Below, piece by piece: positions 33,824-42,294 of a DNA stretch of 64,000 nt. The DNA lies in the NCBI GenBank assembly GCA_964503145.1, contig CAZCYV010000009.1:1-64000 (forward strand), in the 5' to 3' direction. The notes beneath the pieces were generated by a model that saw only the letters and a list, made by a program, of their open reading frames with translations, was not told the DNA's origin and did no database searches. Source of the DNA: RBG-16-57-11 sp964503145. Lineage in GTDB: Bacteria; Chloroflexota; Anaerolineae; Anaerolineales; UBA4823. Both the position numbers and the translations under genes were made by a program. The stretch's first letter is position 1; each line of letters opens with the position of its first letter.

Positions 33824-34309
33824 GTGACTCGCCCCAGACGCATCTGCTTCGTATGTTTAGGAAACATCGGGCGCAGCCCGTTGGCGGAGCATCTCTTTCG
33901 TCACCAGGCGCGGTTGATCGGGGCCGATGGCCGCTATGAGGCAAGTTCTGGCGGTACCAGTGGCCGATATGTCGGTTTCCCTTACGATGAAAATCTGGTG
34001 CGGATTGCCAGCCGCCACGGGGTGAAGTACCAGGGTTTTGCCCGTCAGTTTCAACGCGCAGAGCTGGAGACCTGTGACTTGATCCTGGCGATGGATCGCG
34101 AGAACTGGGCTTTTTTGAATACCATGGCAAGCACCGGCGAGCAACGAGAAAAGTTACATCTGTTGCGCGAGTTCGATCCCCAAGGGGGCAAGTTTGCTTC
34201 TGTGCCTGATCCTTATCAACAGAGCAAAGAGGATTACGAAAGGGTGTATCAAATGATCGCTCGCTCTGTGCAAGGCCTGCTGGAGGCTTTGGAAAGCGGC
34301 GCCATCTGA
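33824..34309 (+). CDS. Low-molecular-weight protein tyrosine phosphatase family protein
   Basis: A 161-residue protein with the P-loop VCLGNIGRSPLAE, which keeps the catalytic Cys-x5-Arg-Ser, and the catalytic acid in VPDPY near the C-terminus. The second P-loop cysteine common in the family is glycine here. Such enzymes act on phosphotyrosine or phosphoarginine proteins. It begins with GTG after a strong GGAGGAGGTG, 20 bases after maeB, and likely shares its transcript. Confidence 0.9.
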   Translation: MTRPRRICFVCLGNIGRSPLAEHLFRHQARLIGADGRYEASSGGTSGRYVGFPYDENLVRIASRHGVKYQGFARQFQRAELETCDLILAMDRENWAFLNTMASTGEQREKLHLLREFDPQGGKFASVPDPYQQSKEDYERVYQMIARSVQGLLEALESGAI

Positions 34310-34320
34310 TCGGCAAAAGT

Positions 34321-34350
34321 GGGGCTGCTCGATCTTCGGGCAGCCCCTTT
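34321..34350. terminator. Terminator between convergent genes
   Basis: GGGGCTGC (34321-34328) and GCAGCCCC (34340-34347) pair around an 11-base loop, followed by TTT on the + strand. It lies 11 bases after the phosphatase stop and 20 bases past the stop of the opposing gene. Confidence 0.7.
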
Positions 34351-34369
34351 GGATCACCGGTTTATCCCC

Positions 34370-35770
34370 TTAGAGCGGTTGGAAGTCGAAATAGCGTTCG
34401 AAATCCGGTTGCCATCCATCGGGGTGATATTCGCCGCTGGCGATATCCTGGCGGTAAGTCCCTTTGTATTCGCCTCGCCCGATTTTCTCCAGCGCCTCGG
34501 CGAAACGATCGATATCTTCGAAGGAGTTGTACAGGCCGAAAGACGCCCGGATCAGTCCGGGCATATCCGATTTGTCGCCGGCCAGCATGCGTTCGCGCAC
34601 CTGTCTGGCCTGTTCCGGCGAGAGCTTCAGCAAGTGGAGAATATAAGGGTGGGCGCAAAAACAGCCGCTGCGCACCCCAATCCCAAACTCGTAGCCTAAG
34701 ATAGCTGCGGCCTTGAAGTGTGTGACCTCCTTAAGCGCCAGGGGGATGACGCCCAGGCGGCTGGCGGCGTTGGCGGGATCGGTATCGCCGTAGATCAGCG
34801 CCTGGGGGACATCCTTCAATCGCTGCAAAGCATATTTGGTCAGCTCCGCCTCGTGCTGAGCTACGACATCCATGCCAATGGCTGTTAGCTGCTCGATGGC
34901 CGCCGCCAAAGCCACAGCCCCAACAGTGTTCGGACTGCCGGCCTCGTCACGGTCTGGCGGCCCGGCCCAAACCACATCCTCCAGGGTGACGATTTCCACA
35001 GTGCCGCCGCCGCGCTGGTCTGGATCGCCTTGTTCAAACGTCTCCCTTCGCCCGACCAGCGCGCCGGTTCCGAAGGGGGCGTACATCTTGTGGGCCGAGA
35101 TCGCCACATAATCCAGGTGCGATGGATCTTCTAAGGGCTTCATATCGATCGAGCGATGCGGCGCCAGTTGTGCGCAGTCCACCAGAATCTGCGCGCCAAT
35201 GGCGTGCGCCTTTTCGGCCAGGCGATGGATAGGGTTGAGGAAGCCGGTCACATTGCTGGCGCCGGTGATCGCCACCAGCGCCACCCGCTCGCCATACGCC
35301 TCGAGCTGCGCGTCGAAGTCCGCCTCGTCGAGCCTGCCGTCCGGCGTCAATCCGACATGCACGGTGTGCGCCACCTTGCGCCAGGGCAGATCATTGGAGT
35401 GGTGCTCCATCCCGCTGGTGATAACGACGTCTTTTTCGGCTCTGAACGGAAAACGATGCGCCAGTTTGTTGATCGCTTCGGTGGTGTTCTTGCCAAAGAT
35501 GCACACGTGTTCGCCTGGGTCGGCGCCGAGAAAGGCCAACACAATCTGCCGCGCCCGTTCATAGGCGTGCGTGGAAAGTTGGCTCTTGAACCCCGTTCCA
35601 CGGTGTACGCTGCTGTAACAGGGCAGGAAAGCGTTCACCGCCTGCTGCACAGCTTTGAGTGGAGGGGTGGACGCAGCGTTGTCCAGGTTGATGTACCTGA
35701 CCATTGCGCCGTCCAGGGTTGGCACCAGGGTATCGACGCCGACAAAGTGATTTTGAAATGAGTGGGTCAT
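34370..35770 (-). CDS. Cysteine desulfurase-like class V aminotransferase
   Basis: A 466-residue PLP enzyme. The PLP lysine is in SAHKMYAPFGTG, the histidine in SGMEHHSN, and the cysteine loop in RSGCFCAHP, which in SufS/CsdA enzymes carries the sulfur. It is longer than SufS (about 406) because of extra N- and C-terminal segments. No suf genes lie nearby, so it is best called a SufS/CsdA-like protein of unknown sulfur acceptor. AGAGG sits 5 bases before the ATG at 35770. Confidence 0.85.
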   Translation of the reverse strand: MTHSFQNHFVGVDTLVPTLDGAMVRYINLDNAASTPPLKAVQQAVNAFLPCYSSVHRGTGFKSQLSTHAYERARQIVLAFLGADPGEHVCIFGKNTTEAINKLAHRFPFRAEKDVVITSGMEHHSNDLPWRKVAHTVHVGLTPDGRLDEADFDAQLEAYGERVALVAITGASNVTGFLNPIHRLAEKAHAIGAQILVDCAQLAPHRSIDMKPLEDPSHLDYVAISAHKMYAPFGTGALVGRRETFEQGDPDQRGGGTVEIVTLEDVVWAGPPDRDEAGSPNTVGAVALAAAIEQLTAIGMDVVAQHEAELTKYALQRLKDVPQALIYGDTDPANAASRLGVIPLALKEVTHFKAAAILGYEFGIGVRSGCFCAHPYILHLLKLSPEQARQVRERMLAGDKSDMPGLIRASFGLYNSFEDIDRFAEALEKIGRGEYKGTYRQDIASGEYHPDGWQPDFERYFDFQPL

Positions 35771-35885
35771 GCAAGCCTCTTGTAGGGTGAGTTGTGCGAA
35801 GTTTGTCGGTCTTGAAACAGGATTTGTGGGTTGTAAAAAATTGCAAAAAAGTCCATTAATTTATGGTTTTTGGATGAGAAAACAC

Positions 35886-35914
35886 TTGCAATTCGGACTG
35901 ATTTCGTATATACT
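35886..35914 (+). promoter_or_regulatory. Promoter of the division and cell wall cluster
   Basis: TTGCAA (35886-35891) and TATACT (35909-35914) are exactly 17 bases apart in an AT-rich patch. The predicted transcript starts at about 35921, within the MraZ repeats, and leads to mraZ about 80 bases later. Confidence 0.75.
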
Positions 35915-35949
35915 GTGGGTGTCTGTGGGAGAAAGTGGGAGAAAGTGGC
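35915..35949 (+). promoter_or_regulatory. MraZ operator: four GTGG repeats at 10-bp spacing
   Basis: GTGGG occurs at 35915, 35925 and 35935 and GTGGC at 35945, each exactly 10 bases from the last. MraZ of E. coli and Mycoplasma binds TGGGN repeats separated by 5 bases, the same pattern. The repeats begin right after the minus-10 box, a position for repression by the ring-shaped MraZ encoded just downstream. Confidence 0.85.
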
Positions 35950-35955
35950 GATCAG

Positions 35956-35975
35956 CGCCGGTATACCGGCGTTTT
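35956..35975 (+). other. Palindromic hairpin with T-run in the mraZ leader
   Basis: CGCCGG-TATA-CCGGCG (35956-35971) is a perfect 6-bp stem with a 4-base loop followed by TTTT. It lies between the MraZ repeats and the mraZ ribosome site and looks like a short intrinsic terminator or attenuator for the whole cluster. Confidence 0.6.
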
Positions 35976-36000
35976 GCCTTTAATTGGAGAGTTAGAACGT

Positions 36001-36441
36001 ATGTTCTTTGGTCGGTTCTACCACAACCTGGATGATAAAGGACGGCTGACGATCCCGGCGCGTTACCGTGAGCTTTTGCTTCCCGACGGCGCATATGTGA
36101 TGCGGGGCTTTGATCCAAACCTGATGGTCTTGCCCTCTGCCGTCTTTGAGAAGCTCAGTCAAAACATCAACCAGCTGAGTATCACCGATCCCGACAAACG
36201 CCTGTTGCGGCGTTTGATTTTCTCCACAGCCGACCGGCTGGTATTCGATCGAGCGGGGCGCATCCTGATCCCACAGTTCCTGCGCCAGGCAGCCGGCCTG
36301 GACACCAACGTGGTGTTGGTAGGCGCAGGGGTATATTTCGAAATCTGGTCGCCAGAAGCCTGGATGGCGCAAGAAGACCAGTTGCAAGATGCTCAAACGA
36401 TTGCCCAGCGGTTTGCTGGTTTGGATCTCACCTCCGGATAA
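36001..36441 (+). CDS. mraZ: Transcriptional regulator MraZ
   Basis: A 146-residue protein with two tandem AbrB-like half-domains: the first with FYHNLDDKGRLTIPARYR, the second with DRAGRILIPQFLRQAAGL. MraZ rings bind direct repeats in front of the dcw cluster and control it. GGAGAG lies about 10 bases before the ATG at 36001; an earlier in-frame start at 35935 lies inside the operator and is rejected. Confidence 0.96.
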   Translation: MFFGRFYHNLDDKGRLTIPARYRELLLPDGAYVMRGFDPNLMVLPSAVFEKLSQNINQLSITDPDKRLLRRLIFSTADRLVFDRAGRILIPQFLRQAAGLDTNVVLVGAGVYFEIWSPEAWMAQEDQLQDAQTIAQRFAGLDLTSG

Positions 36442-36470
36442 ACGGGTTTTGTTCTCGAGGAAAACCCGAA

Positions 36471-37457
36471 ATGGAAGACGGTTCTTTGCACCGTCCTGTT
36501 CTTTACCACCAGATTATACACGCATTACGGCCTTCCCCAGCTGGTCTTTACGTGGATTGCACCCTGGGCGCAGCAGGACACGCCTGGGGCATCCTGGAGG
36601 CCAGCGCCCCGGATGGTAAGTTGTTGGGCTTGGAGCTGGATGCGCAGGCGCTGGAGATCGCACGCGCCCGGCTTGCGCCGTTTGGCGAGCGGGTGATCCT
36701 GCGTCAGGCGTCGTACGCCACCCTGCAAGAGCAGCTACGGGCGGTCGGGTGGGAGCGTGTGCACGGCATCCTGTTGGATTTGGGCGTCTCCTCGATGCAG
36801 TTGGATACGCCGCAACGGGGTTTTTCTTTTCAGCACGACGCTCCGCTGGACATGCGCTTCGACACGCGTGCGCCGCTGCGGGCCGCCGACCTGGTCAATG
36901 AGCTATCGGAGCAGGAATTGGCTCAGTTGCTCTTTCGTTACGGCGAAGAAAAGCGCGCCCGGCAGATTGCTCGTGCCATCGTTCAGGCCCGGCCGGTGCA
37001 TACCACTGCCGAGCTGGCGGCGATCGTGGCCGATGTGAGTGGCGCGCCCCGCAAGAAAACAGGGCCGAAGCCTTCGATCCATCCCGCCACGCGCACCTTC
37101 CAGGCGCTGCGCATCGCGGTGAATCGCGAGCTGGAGGCTGTGGAGAGCGTTCTGCCGCAGGCCGTTGCGGCTCTGGCTCCGGGCGGCAGGTTGGCGGTGA
37201 TCTCGTTTCATTCGCTGGAGGATCGTATCGTCAAGCAGTTCTTCCGGCGTGAAAGCCAAGATTGCCTGTGTCCACCGCGTCAACCGGTGTGCACTTGTGG
37301 ACACAAGGCGACCCTGATCGAGCTGACCCGGCGCCCCATCACACCGGACGCGGAGGAAGTGGCGCAAAACCCACGCTCGCGCAGTGCGCGGTTGCGAGTG
37401 GCGGAGCGTGTTTCCGACCCTATGAACTCGGATGTGGGCAGCGGATCAGGCCGGTAA
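36471..37457 (+). CDS. rsmH: 16S rRNA (cytosine-1402 N4) methyltransferase RsmH
   Basis: A 328-residue SAM-dependent enzyme (formerly MraW). HRPVLYHQIIHAL, the SAM site VDCTLGAAGHAWGIL, DLGVSSMQLDTPQRGFSF and the closing ISFHSLEDRIVKQFF are characteristic. It modifies the P-site region of 16S rRNA and is nearly always the second gene of the dcw cluster. GAGGAAA precedes the ATG. Confidence 0.97.
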   Translation: MEDGSLHRPVLYHQIIHALRPSPAGLYVDCTLGAAGHAWGILEASAPDGKLLGLELDAQALEIARARLAPFGERVILRQASYATLQEQLRAVGWERVHGILLDLGVSSMQLDTPQRGFSFQHDAPLDMRFDTRAPLRAADLVNELSEQELAQLLFRYGEEKRARQIARAIVQARPVHTTAELAAIVADVSGAPRKKTGPKPSIHPATRTFQALRIAVNRELEAVESVLPQAVAALAPGGRLAVISFHSLEDRIVKQFFRRESQDCLCPPRQPVCTCGHKATLIELTRRPITPDAEEVAQNPRSRSARLRVAERVSDPMNSDVGSGSGR

Positions 37458-37500
37458 TCTGGCACAGTTGTTGCATGTTGTCTTTAGGTAATCCATAGGC

Positions 37501-38001
37501 TTGAAGAAGATCGACCGGACAATGAACCATCTGGAAACCCTCGCACAGACCTATGCCCAGGCCCCCTGGCGAAAACAGTTGCAACTCGTGGGGCTGTTCT
37601 CGTTGATCCTGGTTTCGATTGCTTTAATCGCCGGGATTTATCTAAACGTCAGCGCCAAGGCTGCGGCGGTGGGGCGCGATATCCAATCCATGCAGCAAGA
37701 GATCGAAGCGCTGGATCGTGAGATCGAGGATCTGCAATCTCAGCTTGCCATGATTTTGTCTTATAGCGAGATGCAAGCCAGAGCGCAGAAATTGGGCTTT
37801 GCGCCGTTGCCGCCGGAACAGACGGTTTATCTCCTGATCCCTGGCTATACCGCCCGCTTGCCGGTGGTGCTGGCGCCGAACGCTGAGCGCAAATTGGTCA
37901 GCGCGCCCGTCTTGCCCGAACAGTACACCGAGTCGCTCTTCGATTGGGCCAGGCGGCGCCTGAGCAGCATCTCGTCCGCCTTAACCGAGGTCAGGCAATG
38001 A
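37501..38001 (+). CDS. FtsL-like cell division protein
   Basis: A 166-residue single-pass membrane protein. A hydrophobic helix at about residues 29-50 is followed by a heptad-rich coiled coil (AAAVGRDIQSMQQEIEALDR and onward) and a loosely conserved outer tail. Position between rsmH and the penicillin-binding protein plus this layout mark it as FtsL, the partner of FtsB/FtsQ, although the sequence itself is weakly conserved. The TTG at 37501 is taken; the ATG at 37522 is equally possible. Its stop overlaps the next start. Confidence 0.75.
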   Translation: MKKIDRTMNHLETLAQTYAQAPWRKQLQLVGLFSLILVSIALIAGIYLNVSAKAAAVGRDIQSMQQEIEALDREIEDLQSQLAMILSYSEMQARAQKLGFAPLPPEQTVYLLIPGYTARLPVVLAPNAERKLVSAPVLPEQYTESLFDWARRRLSSISSALTEVRQ

Positions 38002-39779
38002 ATCAAAGAGAATATTCCTGGCGTTACTCATTCGTTGGGGCCATTTTCTGCGTCCTGCCGCTGTTGATCGTTTTGCAGGTGTTTCGCATCCAGATCGACC
38101 CCCGCCAATCCGAGAAGATCCTGATCGAAAGCCAGGGCTGGTCGAGTTTAAAAAAGACACTCGTGCCAGCGCGAGGCCTGCTCTACGACCGTTGGGGAAA
38201 TTTGCTGGCTGGAAACCGCACGGTTTACGAGGTAGGCGTCGAATTGCAATTCGTGGAAAACCCGCAGACGATCGCCCAAACCGTCGCGACGATCCTGGAT
38301 GTGGATTACGCCGATGCTTTTGCCAGGGCCAGCCTGAAACCGTCCGACACGGCAGTTTATGCCGTCCTGGCCGACAACGTGCCCCAAGAAGAGATCGATA
38401 AGCTCTCCATATTGATCGAGCAGATGCGAGACGCCTATGCTGGCGGCAGGGGGGACAACCTGCCCAGCCTGCGCGGTCTGGTCTTTCACCCACATTTGGG
38501 GCGGATCTACCCTGAGAAGTCCCTGGCTTCGAACGTGCTCGGCTTCGTCAGCCGGGAAAACCGCGGCTATTTTGGGGTCGAGGAGCGCTTCAATGAATTG
38601 CTGGCAGGAAAACCCAAGACGGTGCTGGTGCCATTGGACCCGAATCGAGTCCAGGAAATCCCCGAGGTCCCTGCGGGCGCCAGCCTGGTGCTGAGCATTG
38701 ATCGAGAAGTCCAGCGCGCCATGGAAGAGCTGGTGGATCAGGCGGTGGCTGAGAGCGGCTCTGCCTCCGGCACCATTGTGGTTATGCGTCCAAAGACCGG
38801 CGAAGTGTTGGCGATGGCCACCACGCCGCGCATGGATTTGAATGAATTTTGGCGCTATGGCGACATCTATCCCAAGGATACGCCCTTCAACCGGGTGGTG
38901 AGCCAGGCTTACGAACCTGGTTCGGTCTTCAAAGTCTTGACCATGGCCGCCGGGCTGGATTCCGGCGCAGTGACTCCAGATACCGTCTTCGTTGACACTG
39001 GAGCGATCGAGGTGGGCGGCGCGCTGATCTATAACTGGAACATGGGCGCCTGGGGTCCACAGGATATGACCGGTTGTCTGCGGCATTCCTTGAACGTCTG
39101 CCTGGCGTGGGTGGCGACCCAAATCGGCCCGAACGATCTCTATCGTTACCTGCAGGCCTTTGGGATCGGTCACCTGACCGGCGTGGATCTTGCCGGCGAG
39201 TCGCCAGGCCGACTAAAAGTGCCTGGCGATAATGACTGGTATGCTGCTGATTTGGGCACAAACTCGTTTGGTCAGGGTGTCGCAGCCACACCGATCCAGA
39301 TGGCGACTGCGGTTTCGGCGATTGCTAACGGCGGCGTGATGATGGCGCCGCAGATCGTCCGTTCGGTGATCAACGGCGGCTATCAGCACAACATCGAACA
39401 GCGGGTGCTGGGTTTGCCGATCAAACCCGAAACTGCCAGGACGTTGACCGAGATGTTGGCGGTTTCCCTGGAGACCGAGTCGTCGGATGCGCTGGTGGAG
39501 GGCTATCGGGTGGCGGGCAAGACCGGCACCGCCGAAATTCCGACCCCGTTCGGCTATACCTCCAATGCCACCAACGCTTCCTTCGTGGGTTGGGGACCGG
39601 TGGACGATCCTCAATTTCTGGTGTACGTCTGGCTGGAAAAGCCCCAGTCGTCTCCCTGGGGGTCGGTGGTTGCCGCGCCGGTCTTCCGCCGGGCAGTCGA
39701 AAAACTGGTGGTATTATTGAACATCCCCCCGGATGACGTTCGGCGGCGTTTGACCTCATCCCAGGGAAGTCAGCAGTAA
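37998..39779 (+). CDS. Class B penicillin-binding protein (FtsI/SpoVD-type transpeptidase)
   Basis: A 593-residue division transpeptidase. An N-terminal membrane helix (about 10-28) leads to a dimerisation domain and the catalytic domain with SVFK (Ser309, Lys312), the SLN motif in RHSLNVCLAW and KTG (508-510). It cross-links septal peptidoglycan with FtsW. No C-terminal PASTA domain is present. It overlaps the ftsL-like gene by four bases; murE, the usual next gene, is absent. Confidence 0.93.
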   Translation: MNQREYSWRYSFVGAIFCVLPLLIVLQVFRIQIDPRQSEKILIESQGWSSLKKTLVPARGLLYDRWGNLLAGNRTVYEVGVELQFVENPQTIAQTVATILDVDYADAFARASLKPSDTAVYAVLADNVPQEEIDKLSILIEQMRDAYAGGRGDNLPSLRGLVFHPHLGRIYPEKSLASNVLGFVSRENRGYFGVEERFNELLAGKPKTVLVPLDPNRVQEIPEVPAGASLVLSIDREVQRAMEELVDQAVAESGSASGTIVVMRPKTGEVLAMATTPRMDLNEFWRYGDIYPKDTPFNRVVSQAYEPGSVFKVLTMAAGLDSGAVTPDTVFVDTGAIEVGGALIYNWNMGAWGPQDMTGCLRHSLNVCLAWVATQIGPNDLYRYLQAFGIGHLTGVDLAGESPGRLKVPGDNDWYAADLGTNSFGQGVAATPIQMATAVSAIANGGVMMAPQIVRSVINGGYQHNIEQRVLGLPIKPETARTLTEMLAVSLETESSDALVEGYRVAGKTGTAEIPTPFGYTSNATNASFVGWGPVDDPQFLVYVWLEKPQSSPWGSVVAAPVFRRAVEKLVVLLNIPPDDVRRRLTSSQGSQQ

Positions 39780-39839
39780 GGATCGCGATCTTGGAAATTG
39801 GTACAGGTGTCTGTTGCAGGCTGACGGCGATCAACGTGT

Positions 39840-41276
39840 ATGCTAACGCTTGTGGATATCATTGAAGCTTTGATTGGTGTGCGCCCGGATTGGCCGCCTC
39901 AGATTATCACCGAGGCCGTGATCGACTCTCGCCAGGTGATCCCCGGCAGCCTGTTCATTGCCCTGCCGGGCGAGCGGACCGATGGGCATGACTATGTGGC
40001 GCAGGCCTTTGAGCGCGGCGCCAGCGTGGCTTTGGTGCAGAAGGATGTGCCCGGCCGTTTCCCGGTGCTGGACCTGCGCGCAGAACGCACCCTGCCAGAG
40101 CAGGCCGCCAAAGAGGCGCAGTTGTGCATCCGCGTCGATAATACACTGACTGCGTTGCAACAGGTGGCGCGCCATTGGCGGCGTGTTTTAGCCCAACGCC
40201 AGCCAGATTTGCGAGTGATCGGCATTACCGGCAGTGTTGGAAAATCGACCACCAAGGAGTTGGTCGCTGAGGTATTGGACCAACGTTACCACACCTTGAA
40301 AAACCCGGGCAACTTGAACAATGAAATTGGCTTGCCCTTGACTCTGCTCTCGCTGGGCGAAGGACACGAGCGCGCGGTGCTGGAGATGGGCTTCTATGTG
40401 CCGGGAGAGATCGCATTTTTATGCGATCTGGCGCTGCCGCAAGTGGGTGTGATCACCAATGTGGGCACGGTGCACGCCGAGCGCGCCGGCACCCAGGCCG
40501 AAATCGCCCGCGGCAAGGCGGAACTGGTGGAAGCCTTGCCGCCGCCTCCAGATGGCGTGGCGATTCTCAATTACGACGACCCCTGGGTGCGTGAGATGGC
40601 TTCCAAGACGCGCGCCAGGGTCTTCTTTTATGGGATGGATCCGGCCGCCGACCTGTGGGCAGACAACGTCGAAGGGCTGGGTCTGGATGGGATCCGCTTT
40701 CGCTTGCATTACCGCCACGAAGTGCTTCATCTGCGCGTTCCGCTGATTGGACGGCACTCCGTGCATACCGTGCTGCGCGCCGCGGCGGTTGGCCTGGTGG
40801 AGGGTCTGACCTGGCAGGAGATCGTCAGTGGGTTGCGTTCGGAGCATGCCCAATTGCGCCTGGTAGCCGTAAAGACCGAAACCGGCGCTCTCATCCTGGA
40901 TGATACCTATAACGCCTCGCCGGAATCCACCCTGGCGGCGTTGAACTTGCTCAGTGAAATCGAAGGCCGACGGGTGGCAGTTTTGGGCGATATGCTGGAA
41001 CTGGGCCAGTATGAGCGCCGGGGCCATGAAATGGTCGGCGCACGCGCTGCGGGAGTGGCGAATGAGTTGATCACCGTTGGCGAACGCGCCCGAATCATCG
41101 CGGCAGCGGCGCGCCGCGCTGGGCTTTCACCCCGCCTCATCACTGAGTTAGCAAGCACTGAGGAAGCAATTGAATTCCTGAAGGATCGTTTGAAAGAAGG
41201 TGACGTCGTATTGGTCAAAGGATCGCGTGGTATGCGGATGGAGCAGATCGTGGCGGCATTGGAGTCGGGCCGATGA
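39840..41276 (+). CDS. murF: UDP-MurNAc-tripeptide:D-Ala-D-Ala ligase MurF
   Basis: A 478-residue Mur ligase adding D-Ala-D-Ala to the precursor. The ATP loop ITGSVGKSTTKELV, NLNNEIGLPLTLL and DDTYNASPES (C-terminal domain) are MurF-specific; the last motif separates it from MurE. A 60-base gap follows the penicillin-binding protein gene. The mraY start overlaps its stop (ATGA). Confidence 0.95.
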   Translation: MLTLVDIIEALIGVRPDWPPQIITEAVIDSRQVIPGSLFIALPGERTDGHDYVAQAFERGASVALVQKDVPGRFPVLDLRAERTLPEQAAKEAQLCIRVDNTLTALQQVARHWRRVLAQRQPDLRVIGITGSVGKSTTKELVAEVLDQRYHTLKNPGNLNNEIGLPLTLLSLGEGHERAVLEMGFYVPGEIAFLCDLALPQVGVITNVGTVHAERAGTQAEIARGKAELVEALPPPPDGVAILNYDDPWVREMASKTRARVFFYGMDPAADLWADNVEGLGLDGIRFRLHYRHEVLHLRVPLIGRHSVHTVLRAAAVGLVEGLTWQEIVSGLRSEHAQLRLVAVKTETGALILDDTYNASPESTLAALNLLSEIEGRRVAVLGDMLELGQYERRGHEMVGARAAGVANELITVGERARIIAAAARRAGLSPRLITELASTEEAIEFLKDRLKEGDVVLVKGSRGMRMEQIVAALESGR

Positions 41277-42265
41277 TGCAGTCTTCGATGGCGGTGGCGC
41301 TGGCCGGCTTTAGTTTCATGCTCACGGTGATCTGGGGGCCGCCGCTGATCCGGGTGTTGCGCTATCTAAAGGTCGGCAAGGCCATCCGCGTGGAAGGCCC
41401 AGAGCGGCACTTTACCAAGCTTGGCACCCCCACCATGGGCGGGGTGATGTTCATCCTTCCTGTGCTCTTGATCACCATTCTGTTGAACGCCGGTTCCCTG
41501 ATTGGGGTCACCCTGCTGGGGCGATCTGTTCTGCTGCCTATGGCGACTCTGGTGATGTTTGCCGGGCTGGGGGCGGTGGACGACTGGCTTGGATTGCGCG
41601 TCGAGCGCCAGGCGAAAGGCCTGAGCGGGCGCACAAAATTTCTCTTTCAAGTGATCTTCTCGATCATGATCGCCCTGGCGCTTCAATATGTACTCGAAGC
41701 CCCGGAGCTATTCCTGCCGGGGATCCCGCTGGAGTTGAGCCTGGGCATCTGGTATGTGCCCATCGCCGCTTTTGTGATCGTTTCGATGTCGAATGCGATC
41801 AATCTCACCGATGGGCTGGATGGCCTGGCTGGCCTGATCTCGGCGACCGCTTTTGCCACCTATGGCGGCATCGCCCTACTTCAAGGCCAGGTCTTCCTGG
41901 CGCGCTTTTGCTTCACCCTGGTGGGCGCTATCTTTGGGTTCCTATGGTTCAATGTCCATCCGGCCATGCTGATCATGGGCGATACCGGCTCATTGGCGCT
42001 GGGGGCGACTCTGGCAGTGGTCGCCTTCATGACCGGCCATTGGATCCTGATCCCCCTGATCGCAATCATCCCGGTGAGCGTGGTTCTGAGCGTGGTTTTG
42101 CAGGTTGCTTACTTCAAATGGACTGGCGGCAAGCGGCTGTTCAAAATGGCGCCTTTGCACCATCACTTTGAGCTTTCGGGTTGGAGCGAAACCCAGGTGG
42201 TGCAACGCTTTTGGCTGATCACCCTGCTGTTTGCCATGATCGGCGTTTCGTTGGCGCTGGTTTGA
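41273..42265 (+). CDS. mraY: Phospho-MurNAc-pentapeptide translocase MraY
   Basis: A 330-residue inner membrane enzyme making lipid I. About ten membrane helices; the active-site motifs TKLGTPTMGGVM, DDWLGL, NAINLTDGLDGLAG and the cytoplasmic HHHFELSGW are all present. The length is slightly shorter than in E. coli (360) but complete. Confidence 0.97.
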   Translation: MMQSSMAVALAGFSFMLTVIWGPPLIRVLRYLKVGKAIRVEGPERHFTKLGTPTMGGVMFILPVLLITILLNAGSLIGVTLLGRSVLLPMATLVMFAGLGAVDDWLGLRVERQAKGLSGRTKFLFQVIFSIMIALALQYVLEAPELFLPGIPLELSLGIWYVPIAAFVIVSMSNAINLTDGLDGLAGLISATAFATYGGIALLQGQVFLARFCFTLVGAIFGFLWFNVHPAMLIMGDTGSLALGATLAVVAFMTGHWILIPLIAIIPVSVVLSVVLQVAYFKWTGGKRLFKMAPLHHHFELSGWSETQVVQRFWLITLLFAMIGVSLALV

Positions 42266-42294
42266 GAGTTTGTTCAGATTCGGACGAGGAGCAA

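Noticed and set aside
35915..35949. Short regular repeats as a CRISPR array
   Set aside because: The units are only 5 bases with 5-base gaps; they match a MraZ operator, and no cas genes are present.
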